Under the pieces are notes generated by a model. The model was not told the origin of the DNA. It made no database searches and worked only from the letters and a program-made list of their open reading frames with translations. Below are positions 43,095 through 51,145 of a DNA stretch of 64,000 bases, piece by piece. Position numbers and translations under genes: made by a program. Within the stretch, counting starts at the first letter, position 1, and each line of letters opens with the position of its first letter. This DNA comes from Acinetobacter venetianus RAG-1 = CIP 110063 (lineage in GTDB: Bacteria; Pseudomonadota; Gammaproteobacteria; Pseudomonadales; Moraxellaceae). The stretch is taken from positions 538,722-602,721 of the forward strand of contig NZ_KB849558.1 in NCBI RefSeq assembly GCF_000368585.1, written 5' to 3'.

Positions 43095-43169
43095 TTGGAA
43101 CGCTTTAAAAATCATACACTTTACAACCTTTAACATGATGAAGTTAAAAAATCCCATGTTGAGGGTTGT
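43095..43169 (+). promoter_or_regulatory. Late-promoter-like element with leader hairpin (site 14)
   Basis: TTGGAAC, ACT at +17-19, then CTTTACAACC. A long 15-position hairpin (43123-43137 and 43155-43169, some G-T pairs) ends exactly at the ATG. A second box of CAAAAT type is absent, so the match is partial. Confidence 0.5.
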
Positions 43170-46100
43170 ATGTCCATATTTGAAAATAACTTTGCTTTAA
43201 AACCTGAAAATGTTCTTAGTTCATTAGATCAGTTAATTAAGACACTGAGTAGCATTAATGAAATTAATACTTATTTCAAGAAGGTACTTTCTGGAGAAAT
43301 TGAACTTGATTTGAACGAAACTAGAAAAATCATCGGATATGCAGAAAAAGATAGTGAGAACCAGTTTTTAAATCAAATTTCTGAGTATGTTTTTAACGAT
43401 TCAGTTCAAAAATTAGATTCAAATTTACAATCCTTTCTAGTTAAACAGATTCCAACAAATCCACTGGATAAATTAAAAAAATCACTAGTTTTTTATATAT
43501 GTGAACAAGAGCTTATCGAATACATCACCAAAAAAGGGAAAACTCTTCTTGTTATTTCACTAAATGGTGTACCTGTAAAAACAGCAAAGCAATTTGATCC
43601 TTATGCATTCATATTTAACCAATTAACCTTAATTCGAGCGAAGCATATCCTCGATTTACCAGATTCAATTCTTTCAGAAGATCAGAAATTAATTAAAGAG
43701 GTTTTCTCTAATGTTACAGATACCGATTCAGACTTGGCACAACTTAGCGAACTTCGTCGCGGATCTGGAAGATCAGCAATTCCTCAGTCTGAATCAAATG
43801 GAGATGGAGCAACGCCTTCAACAACAGGAACAGCTTCTATTAAGCAAGGGCTATACCGAAACCGTAGTATTGGCCTATCAGAAAATAATGATGCAGGTTT
43901 ACTTGGCACAGGAAATAGAGGAAATGAACCTTCAGATGGGAGAAGTCCAACCAATCTTACAGGGGATGACAGCAGCGGAAGCCGTGCGATTTTTAACTCA
44001 GGATCACCTACTAGAGACAAGCGAAATAAATCAATTATTCAATCTGCTAAGTCAGTTAGAGTTGAGTTAGAAGGTAAAGCAAAATTACAAGCTGAGGCAG
44101 AGGGAACACCTACAGAATGGGGAGATCCTGAAAATATTAGTGAAGCATTACCTTATCTTTTACCTGAACAATGTGATGATATTGTCAAAGCTGAAAAACG
44201 ATTAATTCAAGATAATGCAAATGGTATTTTATTTACAAACGGCACAGGTACAGGCAAAACATTTACTGGATTAGGTTCGGTTAAAAGATTTTTAAATGCT
44301 GGCGCTAAAAACATTCTGATTATTACTTTAAGTGACAAAATTGCTCGTGATTTTATAAAGTCAGGCAAACCACTGAATATTGATATTCATCAATTGGCAA
44401 ATACACAAGACAATGGTGGTGATGCAAATGTTGTAGTAACAACCTACGCGAATTTTGGTCAGAACAAATCTTTAGGAAAGAAAGATTGGGATCTTATTAT
44501 TGTTGATGAGGCTCATACATTAATGCAAAGTGCAGATGGTGGCGTGACTTCAGCACTTGATAATTTAAGAGCATTAACAGGTCATCATTCAGGTTTCTAC
44601 ACTTGGTCGAAAATGCGTTTTCCTGAGCGAGATCCATATGCATTGCCAGAGGAAGAACGCACCGATGAAATGATTCAGGAATGGAACGCATTTCTCCATG
44701 ATTATAAGGTTGAATGGGAAAAGAATTGGACTGAGCAATCTGGTAAACGTGCAAAAGTTGTATTTTTATCTGCTACTCCATTTGCTTATACAAAAACAGT
44801 TGATTGGGCAGAAGGATACCTATTTAATTTTACACCGCCAGAATCACAATTTAGCAATAATTCCTATGGCGGTTATAACACTGGTGGAGCGCGAGAACGA
44901 TTCTATATGGCTAATTTTGGCTATAGGATGAGATATAACAAGTTGACACGGCCAGAAGGTGGGGTTGATGAAGGTGTTTTTGAACGTCAATTTGCTGAAG
45001 GCCTTAAATCATCTGGTGCAATGGCTGGTCGAGAACTTCAATTGAAGTTTGACTATGATCGGAAATTTGTCTTGATCAAATCCAATATCGGTCAAAAAAT
45101 TGATGAAGGATTAGATTATCTTTGGGATTCTAAAGATGCCAATGGGAATAGCCGTTTCTCTGATTTAAGCAGTTTAGTTAATAAACGTTTTGACTATCTT
45201 TCTCGCCGTAGATTGCTTGAGGCAATAAAGGCTGAGGAAGGAATTCCATTTTTCAAAAAAAACTTAGCATTAGGGCGAAAAGTAATTATATTCCATGATT
45301 ACAATGATGGTGGTGGGTTCAAGCCATTCGCATTTTCAGATGATCAGTTCAAGACAATTGATGGGAAATACAACGCAGTCGCAGCTGCACAATATCAAGA
45401 GTTTGCTAAAGAACGAGCTGATTTAGTTCGCTTAAATTGTAATTATAATTCTCCACTTGTTACATTGCGCCGTGCATTCCCCAATGCTTTATTATTCAAT
45501 GGACGTGTTTCCAAGAAGGATCGACAAAAAAATGTCGATTTGTTTAACCAGGATAATAGTGGCTTTGATATTTTAATTGTGCAATCAGATGCAGGGTCGA
45601 CAGGTATTTCTTTACATGACACTACCGGGTCTCATCAACGAGTAAACGTAAATATCGGTCAACCAATCAAACCAGCTAAGCTTCGCCAAACTGAAGGCCG
45701 CATTTATCGTGTAGGACAAGCATCAAATGCAATTCAGCGTTATTTTACAACTGGAACAAATTGGGAACGAACTGCTTTTGCAGAAACAATTGCGGGACGT
45801 GCAGAAACAGTAGATAACTTGGCTAAAGGTGAGGATGCTTTAGTAAGTATTAAGCAAGCACTTATCGAAGCTTATGAAGATGCTGAATACCATGAACCAT
45901 CTCTTATGGATGGAATTGGTGGTAAAGCATATGATGAAGAAAATGCACGAATCGCACGACTATCTCCTTTCGATAAAGCGATGACTTATTATTATGCCAA
46001 AGGCAAGCGTTCCGAAAGTAGAAGCAACCGAGAGGGAAAAGAGTGGTATGCAACGCCTGAACCTTTAGGTTTAAAAATGCTTGAATGGGCGGGAGTACAT

Positions 46101-46871
46101 AAAGGTGATGATGTTCTTGAACCAAGTGCTGGGGATGGTGCAATAGGTCGATTTGCTCCAAACGATGTTAATTTGACAATGATTGAACCAACTGAATCAT
46201 TAGCGAGTCGTGCAAAAATGGCAAATACAGGTGCTAATGTCATTATTGATGGTTTTGAAGCTCATGGTACAAATAATAAGTATCATGCAATTGTGATGAA
46301 TCCACCTTTCGGAAATGCTGGCGCTCTTGCAATCAAACATGTTCAAAAAGCGTTTCAACATCTTTACGATGGAGGGCGAATCGTGGCACTTATTCCTCGG
46401 GGCTCAATGGATGAAAAGCTTTCTAACTGGATTGCTAATGAAAAAGAAGCGTACCAAGTTGGAGAAATCTCATTGCCAATGAGTACATTTAGGAATGCAG
46501 GTACTGGAGTCAATACTCGTATCGTTATAATCGAAAGACATACAACGCCTGATGAAGCACCATCTTATCCAAATAATCTGAATTTCTCACATGCTGAAAG
46601 CCCTGAGCAACTTTTTGAGCTTATACGCGATGCGCAAATCAGACCTCGTAAACTAAGAATTGATGAGCAACTTGATCGATATGGTCTTTATATGAGAACA
46701 GAGCGAAGCAACTATGTTTTCAATGGCGATGGTTTGAATGTTGAGTATATTAAAAAGATTCTAACTAGTTATTGGTTTGCGCATGAAAATCAATATGGTG
46801 AAATTGTGATGTCTTACAATAAGTCAGCCGAGATCATTAAGAAAATTAAGGAAGTTGAAGCTTCTTTATGA
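43170..46871 (+). CDS. DarB-like helicase/methyltransferase
   Basis: This 1233-residue protein has an N-terminal helical part and then a Ser/Gly-rich linker (about 195-290). An SF2-type helicase with Walker A NGTGTGKT (about 356) and DEAH box VDEAHTL (about 445) follows, with a conserved GTP-like VLFLSATPF motif and RVGQA motif VI-like region. The C-terminal N6-adenine methyltransferase has LEPSAGDGAIGR (about 985) and NPPF (about 1044). This pairing is typical of P1 DarB, which with DarA and Ddr proteins blocks type I restriction of incoming DNA. The C-terminus is clipped relative to a trailing copy of its own 3' end. Confidence 0.75.
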   Translation: MSIFENNFALKPENVLSSLDQLIKTLSSINEINTYFKKVLSGEIELDLNETRKIIGYAEKDSENQFLNQISEYVFNDSVQKLDSNLQSFLVKQIPTNPLDKLKKSLVFYICEQELIEYITKKGKTLLVISLNGVPVKTAKQFDPYAFIFNQLTLIRAKHILDLPDSILSEDQKLIKEVFSNVTDTDSDLAQLSELRRGSGRSAIPQSESNGDGATPSTTGTASIKQGLYRNRSIGLSENNDAGLLGTGNRGNEPSDGRSPTNLTGDDSSGSRAIFNSGSPTRDKRNKSIIQSAKSVRVELEGKAKLQAEAEGTPTEWGDPENISEALPYLLPEQCDDIVKAEKRLIQDNANGILFTNGTGTGKTFTGLGSVKRFLNAGAKNILIITLSDKIARDFIKSGKPLNIDIHQLANTQDNGGDANVVVTTYANFGQNKSLGKKDWDLIIVDEAHTLMQSADGGVTSALDNLRALTGHHSGFYTWSKMRFPERDPYALPEEERTDEMIQEWNAFLHDYKVEWEKNWTEQSGKRAKVVFLSATPFAYTKTVDWAEGYLFNFTPPESQFSNNSYGGYNTGGARERFYMANFGYRMRYNKLTRPEGGVDEGVFERQFAEGLKSSGAMAGRELQLKFDYDRKFVLIKSNIGQKIDEGLDYLWDSKDANGNSRFSDLSSLVNKRFDYLSRRRLLEAIKAEEGIPFFKKNLALGRKVIIFHDYNDGGGFKPFAFSDDQFKTIDGKYNAVAAAQYQEFAKERADLVRLNCNYNSPLVTLRRAFPNALLFNGRVSKKDRQKNVDLFNQDNSGFDILIVQSDAGSTGISLHDTTGSHQRVNVNIGQPIKPAKLRQTEGRIYRVGQASNAIQRYFTTGTNWERTAFAETIAGRAETVDNLAKGEDALVSIKQALIEAYEDAEYHEPSLMDGIGGKAYDEENARIARLSPFDKAMTYYYAKGKRSESRSNREGKEWYATPEPLGLKMLEWAGVHKGDDVLEPSAGDGAIGRFAPNDVNLTMIEPTESLASRAKMANTGANVIIDGFEAHGTNNKYHAIVMNPPFGNAGALAIKHVQKAFQHLYDGGRIVALIPRGSMDEKLSNWIANEKEAYQVGEISLPMSTFRNAGTGVNTRIVIIERHTTPDEAPSYPNNLNFSHAESPEQLFELIRDAQIRPRKLRIDEQLDRYGLYMRTERSNYVFNGDGLNVEYIKKILTSYWFAHENQYGEIVMSYNKSAEIIKKIKEVEASL

Positions 46872-46875
46872 GCTG
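46840..46875 (+). repeat. darB-like 3' end, copy A of a flanking direct repeat
   Basis: The last coding bases read KKIKEVEASL-stop. A second copy at 47333-47374 reads KRIKEVEASLQSA-stop. Over 30 nt the copies differ at 3 positions. The gene in between is a small membrane protein, so the copies mark an insertion. Confidence 0.75.
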
Positions 46876-46912
46876 ATTATTCTAAGAAATGTAAGATTTT
46901 TAAGGTGAATTT

Positions 46913-47218
46913 ATGAAAGATGCTCTATTACTTTTGCTTGGAAAATATAAGCTATTTTGCTTGATATTTACGGGTTTAATCATTTTTATATCTATTATTT
47001 ATGCTTTTATTTTTACTTCAATTACTGTAAGTGATTTTGCAATTCTAATAGTTGCTTGGGCGTTTTTTGTTTCAAGTATATGGAATGTCAGTTATGTATA
47101 TGCACCTAGTGTAAATAAAAATAGCAACATTTATGATGTGGTATCAAGGTGGGGGCTAATTATGATTTCATTGATAATATTAACTTATGGAGTTGTTAAT
47201 ATTTTCTTACATTCATAA
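46913..47218 (+). CDS. Small three-helix membrane protein inserted after darB
   Basis: This 101-residue protein has three hydrophobic helices (about 10-35, 38-60, 80-100) and almost no soluble part. Unrecognised family. It sits between two copies of the darB 3' end and lacks the TTGGAAC element, indicating an accessory gene gained by insertion. Superinfection exclusion is a typical role for such morons but nothing in the sequence proves it. A hairpin AACCAATTAGTGATTGGTT follows. Confidence 0.6.
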   Translation: MKDALLLLLGKYKLFCLIFTGLIIFISIIYAFIFTSITVSDFAILIVAWAFFVSSIWNVSYVYAPSVNKNSNIYDVVSRWGLIMISLIILTYGVVNIFLHS

Positions 47219-47332
47219 TAACAGTTTTAACTCGCTTCCTAAACCAATTAGTGATTGGTTCTTTGATTTGTTGTAGTAAAAGGTCTAAGAAAAGATTAGT
47301 TATATTAGTATCTACATATTATTGTTTAACTA

Positions 47333-47374
47333 AAGAGAATTAAAGAAGTTGAGGCTTCTTTACAATCTGCTTAA
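47333..47374 (+). repeat. Orphan darB 3' end, copy B
   Basis: The segment keeps the codons K R I K E V E A S L Q S A and a TAA stop, with a TTGGAAC element starting at the next base. That is the normal distance seen elsewhere between a gene end and the late element, suggesting this was the ancestral darB end before the membrane gene was inserted. Confidence 0.7.
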
Positions 47375-47442
47375 TTGGAACTTGACCAAAATATACGTAA
47401 ATTCATGATCAAAAATAGCCTTATTCATATAGGGCTTTTTTT
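47375..47442 (+). promoter_or_regulatory. Late-promoter-like element with leader hairpin (site 15)
   Basis: TTGGAAC, then GATCAAAAATAGCC with its C at +29, entering the hairpin AGCCTTAT/ATAGGGCT and a T7 tract that ends directly at the ATG. Confidence 0.65.
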
Positions 47443-48285
47443 ATGTCGGATAAATTAGCAGGTGCTCAAGTAGCAAATGCAGAACAGACAATACAACCAG
47501 TGGATTATAGTGCTGATCCATTCTGGGGATATGTGTCAAAACATAAATTTGCTGAATTTAGTCTTTGTACGATGGAGCGTAATCCGGATACAAATGAGCC
47601 TTATTTTTCTTATGATACATCTCAGCCAACCATTCGCGCATTCCTAACCGATGGGGATATTAATTTTGAGAGTCAATGGCAAACTCCGTTTGAAAACTCT
47701 AATCCGGAATTAAAAATGCCAATGATGATGGCCGCTTTGCAAACAGGACAAGCCGTAGCTTCAGGTGGCGTAGTAGGAACAGCATTTGGCGGTTTACTTG
47801 GTGATACAGCAGCAGGTTTATTAACAAAGGCATTTAAGCCGATTGCTGAATTTGCTAAAAGTGTAGAAGGCAAAACAAATCTTAATAAAGTCAACACAAC
47901 ACAAGTATTTCTCTCTACGGCTTCAGTTCACTTAAATCTAAGTGTTTTTTTTATTGCATTAAAAGATGCTCGTGCAGAAGTAGAAAACAAATTAATGCAT
48001 CTCCAATCATGGTCACTGCCAGCGCAATTATCACAAGGAACAGTTTTAACTGATCTAGTTGATCAAGGTGTGGATGGGCTATTTTCGGGCCTGATACCCC
48101 CTTATATCACGGTCACTACGCACGGTAAAACTTATATTCCTTTCATTCTTCAAAGTGTTTCAGCGCCAATTGTTGCCCCTATTGATAAAGAGGGCAATCG
48201 GCTGAGCCTAACCGTAAATTTAAGTTTGATAAGCCGAACAGCTTGGGATGCTCAAGATGTTCGTAATCTATATGCAGTCAAATAA
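47443..48285 (+). CDS. Virion-unit protein, possible baseplate component
   Basis: This 280-residue protein has an acidic N-terminus, a Gly/Ala-rich hydrophobic middle (GGVVGTAFGGLLGDTAAGLLTKAF, possibly membrane active) and a strand-rich C-terminus. It leads a unit with a probable tail-chaperone pair and the sheath-like protein at 49204. It could be a tail or baseplate protein with a helix that inserts into membrane. No family recognised. Confidence 0.5.
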   Translation: MSDKLAGAQVANAEQTIQPVDYSADPFWGYVSKHKFAEFSLCTMERNPDTNEPYFSYDTSQPTIRAFLTDGDINFESQWQTPFENSNPELKMPMMMAALQTGQAVASGGVVGTAFGGLLGDTAAGLLTKAFKPIAEFAKSVEGKTNLNKVNTTQVFLSTASVHLNLSVFFIALKDARAEVENKLMHLQSWSLPAQLSQGTVLTDLVDQGVDGLFSGLIPPYITVTTHGKTYIPFILQSVSAPIVAPIDKEGNRLSLTVNLSLISRTAWDAQDVRNLYAVK

Positions 48286-48297
48286 AGGAAAGTAAAT

Positions 48298-48999
48298 ATG
48301 GCATTGATCTTTGATCCTATCCCGATTGCTGATAACAACTATCAGTTAAATGAAATAGCATTCAATGATGCCCTAAAAGTTGCAGCAATCGATCCTAAAT
48401 TAAATGAGAAACGTATAACTGCTTTCTTATCTTTTGCTTTGAACAACTCACAGCTTCCATTAAGTATGACTGTTCAAGAACGTTATTTCTTGATGCTTAA
48501 ATATGTTCAGAAACAAACTAATACTTTATTTTCAACCGCGACTGACTTATCAAACTGTTTCAAAGATCAAACTGAATTTCTGAATGAAATCCAAGAAGTT
48601 GGTATTACAGTACGTCAACTTAATGGCACAGAGGCAGAATATCTTGAGGCAAAATGTGTGAATGCGGCTGAATGGATAGCTTGTCTTTTGGCATTTCAAA
48701 TTAAATATGATGGTCATGAACATTTAGGTGCTTTGCCAGATCGGAATGCTATTAATCAGGTTTTTTCGCAGCAATTCACACACCGTTTGAATTATTTGAA
48801 AGCACTACCACAAAGTGAATTTAATCTCATTTACCTTGATTTCCAAAAGTTAAGTAGCCAGCTGTACACACATGTTGAACTTGGAATTAACAACGAAGGA
48901 TTCGTAGTAGAAAGAGGTGCAGATGACGCGCCTTTACGATTTCGCGCCTCTACCTGTTTTATCGGAATCATCAAAGAGTTGGACAAGTCATTTACTTAG
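48298..48999 (+). CDS. Possible tail assembly protein
   Basis: This 233-residue mostly helical protein overlaps the following gene by 77 nt in a different reading frame. An overlapping small frame behind a tail gene is reminiscent of tail assembly chaperone pairs, but the downstream gene has its own ribosome site and start, so frameshifting is not required. No family is recognised. Confidence 0.5.
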   Translation: MALIFDPIPIADNNYQLNEIAFNDALKVAAIDPKLNEKRITAFLSFALNNSQLPLSMTVQERYFLMLKYVQKQTNTLFSTATDLSNCFKDQTEFLNEIQEVGITVRQLNGTEAEYLEAKCVNAAEWIACLLAFQIKYDGHEHLGALPDRNAINQVFSQQFTHRLNYLKALPQSEFNLIYLDFQKLSSQLYTHVELGINNEGFVVERGADDAPLRFRASTCFIGIIKELDKSFT

Positions 49000-49207
49000 T
49001 ACCATCCAATCTCTCTCTAGTCACTGCAAAATGTCATTTTACGAAACCATGAAGTTACCCATTAGTTTTGAAGCGGATTATTACGCCTCAGATGCTTGGG
49101 AAGATCGAAAAAAAGAGATTGAAAGTGAAGCGCAGCAGCAAAGTTTACTTATAAAACTTGGCAATGAAGTAATTAAAAGTATCAATAATTTAGGCGGTAG
49201 AAGATGA
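48923..49207 (+). CDS. Small overlapping tail-unit protein
   Basis: This protein of about 94 residues starts from the ATG after AAAGAGG, within the end of the preceding gene and in another frame. The C-terminal part is charged and helical (AWEDRKKEIESEAQQQSLLIKLGNEVIKSINNLGG). The stop overlaps the next ATG (ATGA). Position suits a tail chaperone or baseplate adaptor; function is not shown. Confidence 0.5.
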   Translation: MTRLYDFAPLPVLSESSKSWTSHLLSTIQSLSSHCKMSFYETMKLPISFEADYYASDAWEDRKKEIESEAQQQSLLIKLGNEVIKSINNLGGRR

Positions 49208-50754
49208 ACACAACAAAGATTTTAGGCCAGGCGGTTGGCATTCAAAGCAAAGGAGTAGTTGATAAAACTGAAATTCAAACGAGAGAGAGACTTACTTCAG
49301 CGATGATTGTCGGTCGTTTCATGCGCGGGCGAACTGATAAGCCTATGACCATTCACCAAGGGAATATACGTGGCCAGCTCGGTTATGAACCAAATAATTT
49401 AGATTACATCGCTGTTCAGGATTGTTTGGATACTGGCTTGCCAAGTATTCAAGTTTTGCGTATCGGAATTCAAGGTGCTGGAGGAAGTCAAATTAGCTGT
49501 ACTGGTGCGACTTCAATATTGAATCTTTTAACATCACAACCAGCAGATTCTTTAGAGTATGAGTATTGGAGGTTTGAAGTATCAGATGCAACTACTGGTC
49601 AAGTTTATTCAATTGTTAATAATTTAAATAGGCTTGAAACTGAGAATTTAGGCCAATCGCTTGAAAGATTAAAATCTGGTAACTGTCCTCTTTCATTTAG
49701 CGAAAGTCCTTCACCTGATTTTTTCACTGTTATTCAAAATACATCTGATCAAGATTTAAGGCTTAAAGTGGTTTTTAAAAAACTTATTTCAGATGGTGAG
49801 CCTGATGTGATTGACCTATCTATTATGGGTGGTTCCACCCCAACATATAGTTGGGAAAAACAAGTTGGTGGGGAAGATTATGAGTTTGTAGTTTGCTTAT
49901 CACCTTACACGCCTGTTTTGATTTCTTGTGAAGGTGCTAATGCTGGAATTAACTTTGAAAACATATCTGGAACGTGGGACTTTTATATAGATGATTTTGA
50001 TGATCCTATACTCACTGGTACAGCAGGTTCTTTTGTATCTTTAATAGCAACAGATTATCCATATATTCAAAGTGATTATGATGGATTCTTCTTCGTATTA
50101 AACATCGACAATCAACCTCATAGATTTAAGATGGAGCCTGTTAGTGGTGCAAGTTATTTAAATGCAACACGTAATCCAACATTCATCGAGCATGAGGATG
50201 GTTCGCTTACATTCTGTTTAGCGCCTTTCCCTGACAGATTATTTGAATATGCTGAAATAGATATTGAAAACTCTAAAATAAAATTCTCATTTTCTGGTTC
50301 AAATATAGGAACAATAGATATAACAGACCCAAGTGGTACTGTGACGCAATATACGCCAATAGCTAATCAGATTTTAGTTTTGGATTATGTTGAAGGTTTC
50401 TATACTTTCCACTCTGATGGAGGGTTTAAAGGATTTAATTCAGATGGAAGTACTTACAATATTGGTGATATTCACTACAGGGCTTCTACTTATGACGGAG
50501 TAATGTACGAACCAGTTATTAATAGCGTTACAAGAGGCGCAAATAATATTGTCACAATTACAGGTACAGCTACAACTTCAACTGTTGTGGGACTTATATC
50601 AGATATAAGTAACGATGACCCTATCGCTTATGAAAAAGTTTTAGATGGTGAGACTGATTTTACTTTTGTATTAGAATTACCGCCTAATTTTAGTGGTTAT
50701 ATCCGTTGTCTATTAGGTAATCAAGGTTCACCTGGTGCAACATTCACAATTTAA
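49204..50754 (+). CDS. Sheath N-terminal domain fused to beta-rich fibre-like region
   Basis: This 516-residue protein's first 87 residues (NTTKILGQAVGIQSKGVVDKTE..VGRFMRGRTDKPMTIHQGNIRGQLGYEPNNLDYIAVQDCLDTGLPSIQVLRIG) are nearly identical to the short protein at 29982. The rest is a series of beta-rich modules ending in an Ig-like segment (VITITGTATTSTVVGLISDISND), with no sheath C-terminal half. It probably binds where the sheath N-terminus binds and displays adhesive domains. A terminator follows directly. Confidence 0.6.
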   Translation: MNTTKILGQAVGIQSKGVVDKTEIQTRERLTSAMIVGRFMRGRTDKPMTIHQGNIRGQLGYEPNNLDYIAVQDCLDTGLPSIQVLRIGIQGAGGSQISCTGATSILNLLTSQPADSLEYEYWRFEVSDATTGQVYSIVNNLNRLETENLGQSLERLKSGNCPLSFSESPSPDFFTVIQNTSDQDLRLKVVFKKLISDGEPDVIDLSIMGGSTPTYSWEKQVGGEDYEFVVCLSPYTPVLISCEGANAGINFENISGTWDFYIDDFDDPILTGTAGSFVSLIATDYPYIQSDYDGFFFVLNIDNQPHRFKMEPVSGASYLNATRNPTFIEHEDGSLTFCLAPFPDRLFEYAEIDIENSKIKFSFSGSNIGTIDITDPSGTVTQYTPIANQILVLDYVEGFYTFHSDGGFKGFNSDGSTYNIGDIHYRASTYDGVMYEPVINSVTRGANNIVTITGTATTSTVVGLISDISNDDPIAYEKVLDGETDFTFVLELPPNFSGYIRCLLGNQGSPGATFTI

Positions 50755-50765
50755 AGTTTTAAATC

Positions 50766-50789
50766 AAGCCACCCAAAGGTGGCTTTTTT
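50766..50789 (+). terminator. Terminator before lysis unit
   Basis: Stem AAGCCACC/GGTGGCTT with T-run, ending one base before ATTGGAAC. Confidence 0.85.
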
Positions 50790-50790
50790 A

Positions 50791-50835
50791 TTGGAACTCA
50801 AAAAAATTGATGACTTTTAGTAAAGCAGAATAAGT
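50791..50835 (+). promoter_or_regulatory. Late-promoter-like element before lysis genes (site 16)
   Basis: TTGGAAC, ACT at +16-18, then AGCAGAATAAG with its C at +29. It drives holin, endolysin and spanins. Confidence 0.5.
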
Positions 50836-50860
50836 CTAAAGAAAACTTGGATAATTCAAA

Positions 50861-51145
50861 ATGTCAGATCATACCGAGACTATAGTTGAGACGACAAATG
50901 CTTTAACTGCGGGAGCTGCCAAAACGACTGTATTAGGTGGTGGTACAGCAGCAGCTGCAAAATTTTTTGGTTTTGACCCGATTACATTTATTGGTTTAGT
51001 CATAGGTGTAGGGGGGCTAGTCGTAAGTATTTTAAGTTTCTTAATCAATTGGTATTACAAACGAAAAGAAGATATCCGCGCTTCAGAAATCCATGAATTA
51101 GAAAAACTCAAATTGATGGGGGATTGTAATGCAGAACAAGACTAA
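50861..51145 (+). CDS. Holin
   Basis: This 94-residue protein has one clear transmembrane segment near residues 40-66 (PITFIGLVIGVGGLVVSILSFLINWYY), a Thr/Ala/Gly-rich N-terminal stretch that may also insert, and a charged C-terminal tail. It overlaps the endolysin gene by 17 nt. Position and size fit a holin that triggers lysis timing. Confidence 0.7.
   Translation: MSDHTETIVETTNALTAGAAKTTVLGGGTAAAAKFFGFDPITFIGLVIGVGGLVVSILSFLINWYYKRKEDIRASEIHELEKLKLMGDCNAEQD

Noticed and set aside
43711..44070. 119-residue plus-strand reading frame inside darB-like
   Set aside because: It lies entirely in the Ser/Gly-rich linker of the 1233-residue gene, in another frame, with no ribosome site of its own; it is a shadow.
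48917..48999. Programmed -1 frameshift like lambda G/GT
   Set aside because: The downstream frame is +1 relative to the upstream gene, not -1, and no classic slippery heptamer was seen.
966..50797. TTGGAAC as a sigma-54 promoter
   Set aside because: The sigma-54 consensus needs TGGCAC and a TGC box 4-5 nt later at fixed spacing. Here the GC box is missing at all sites and the second box is about 29 nt away.
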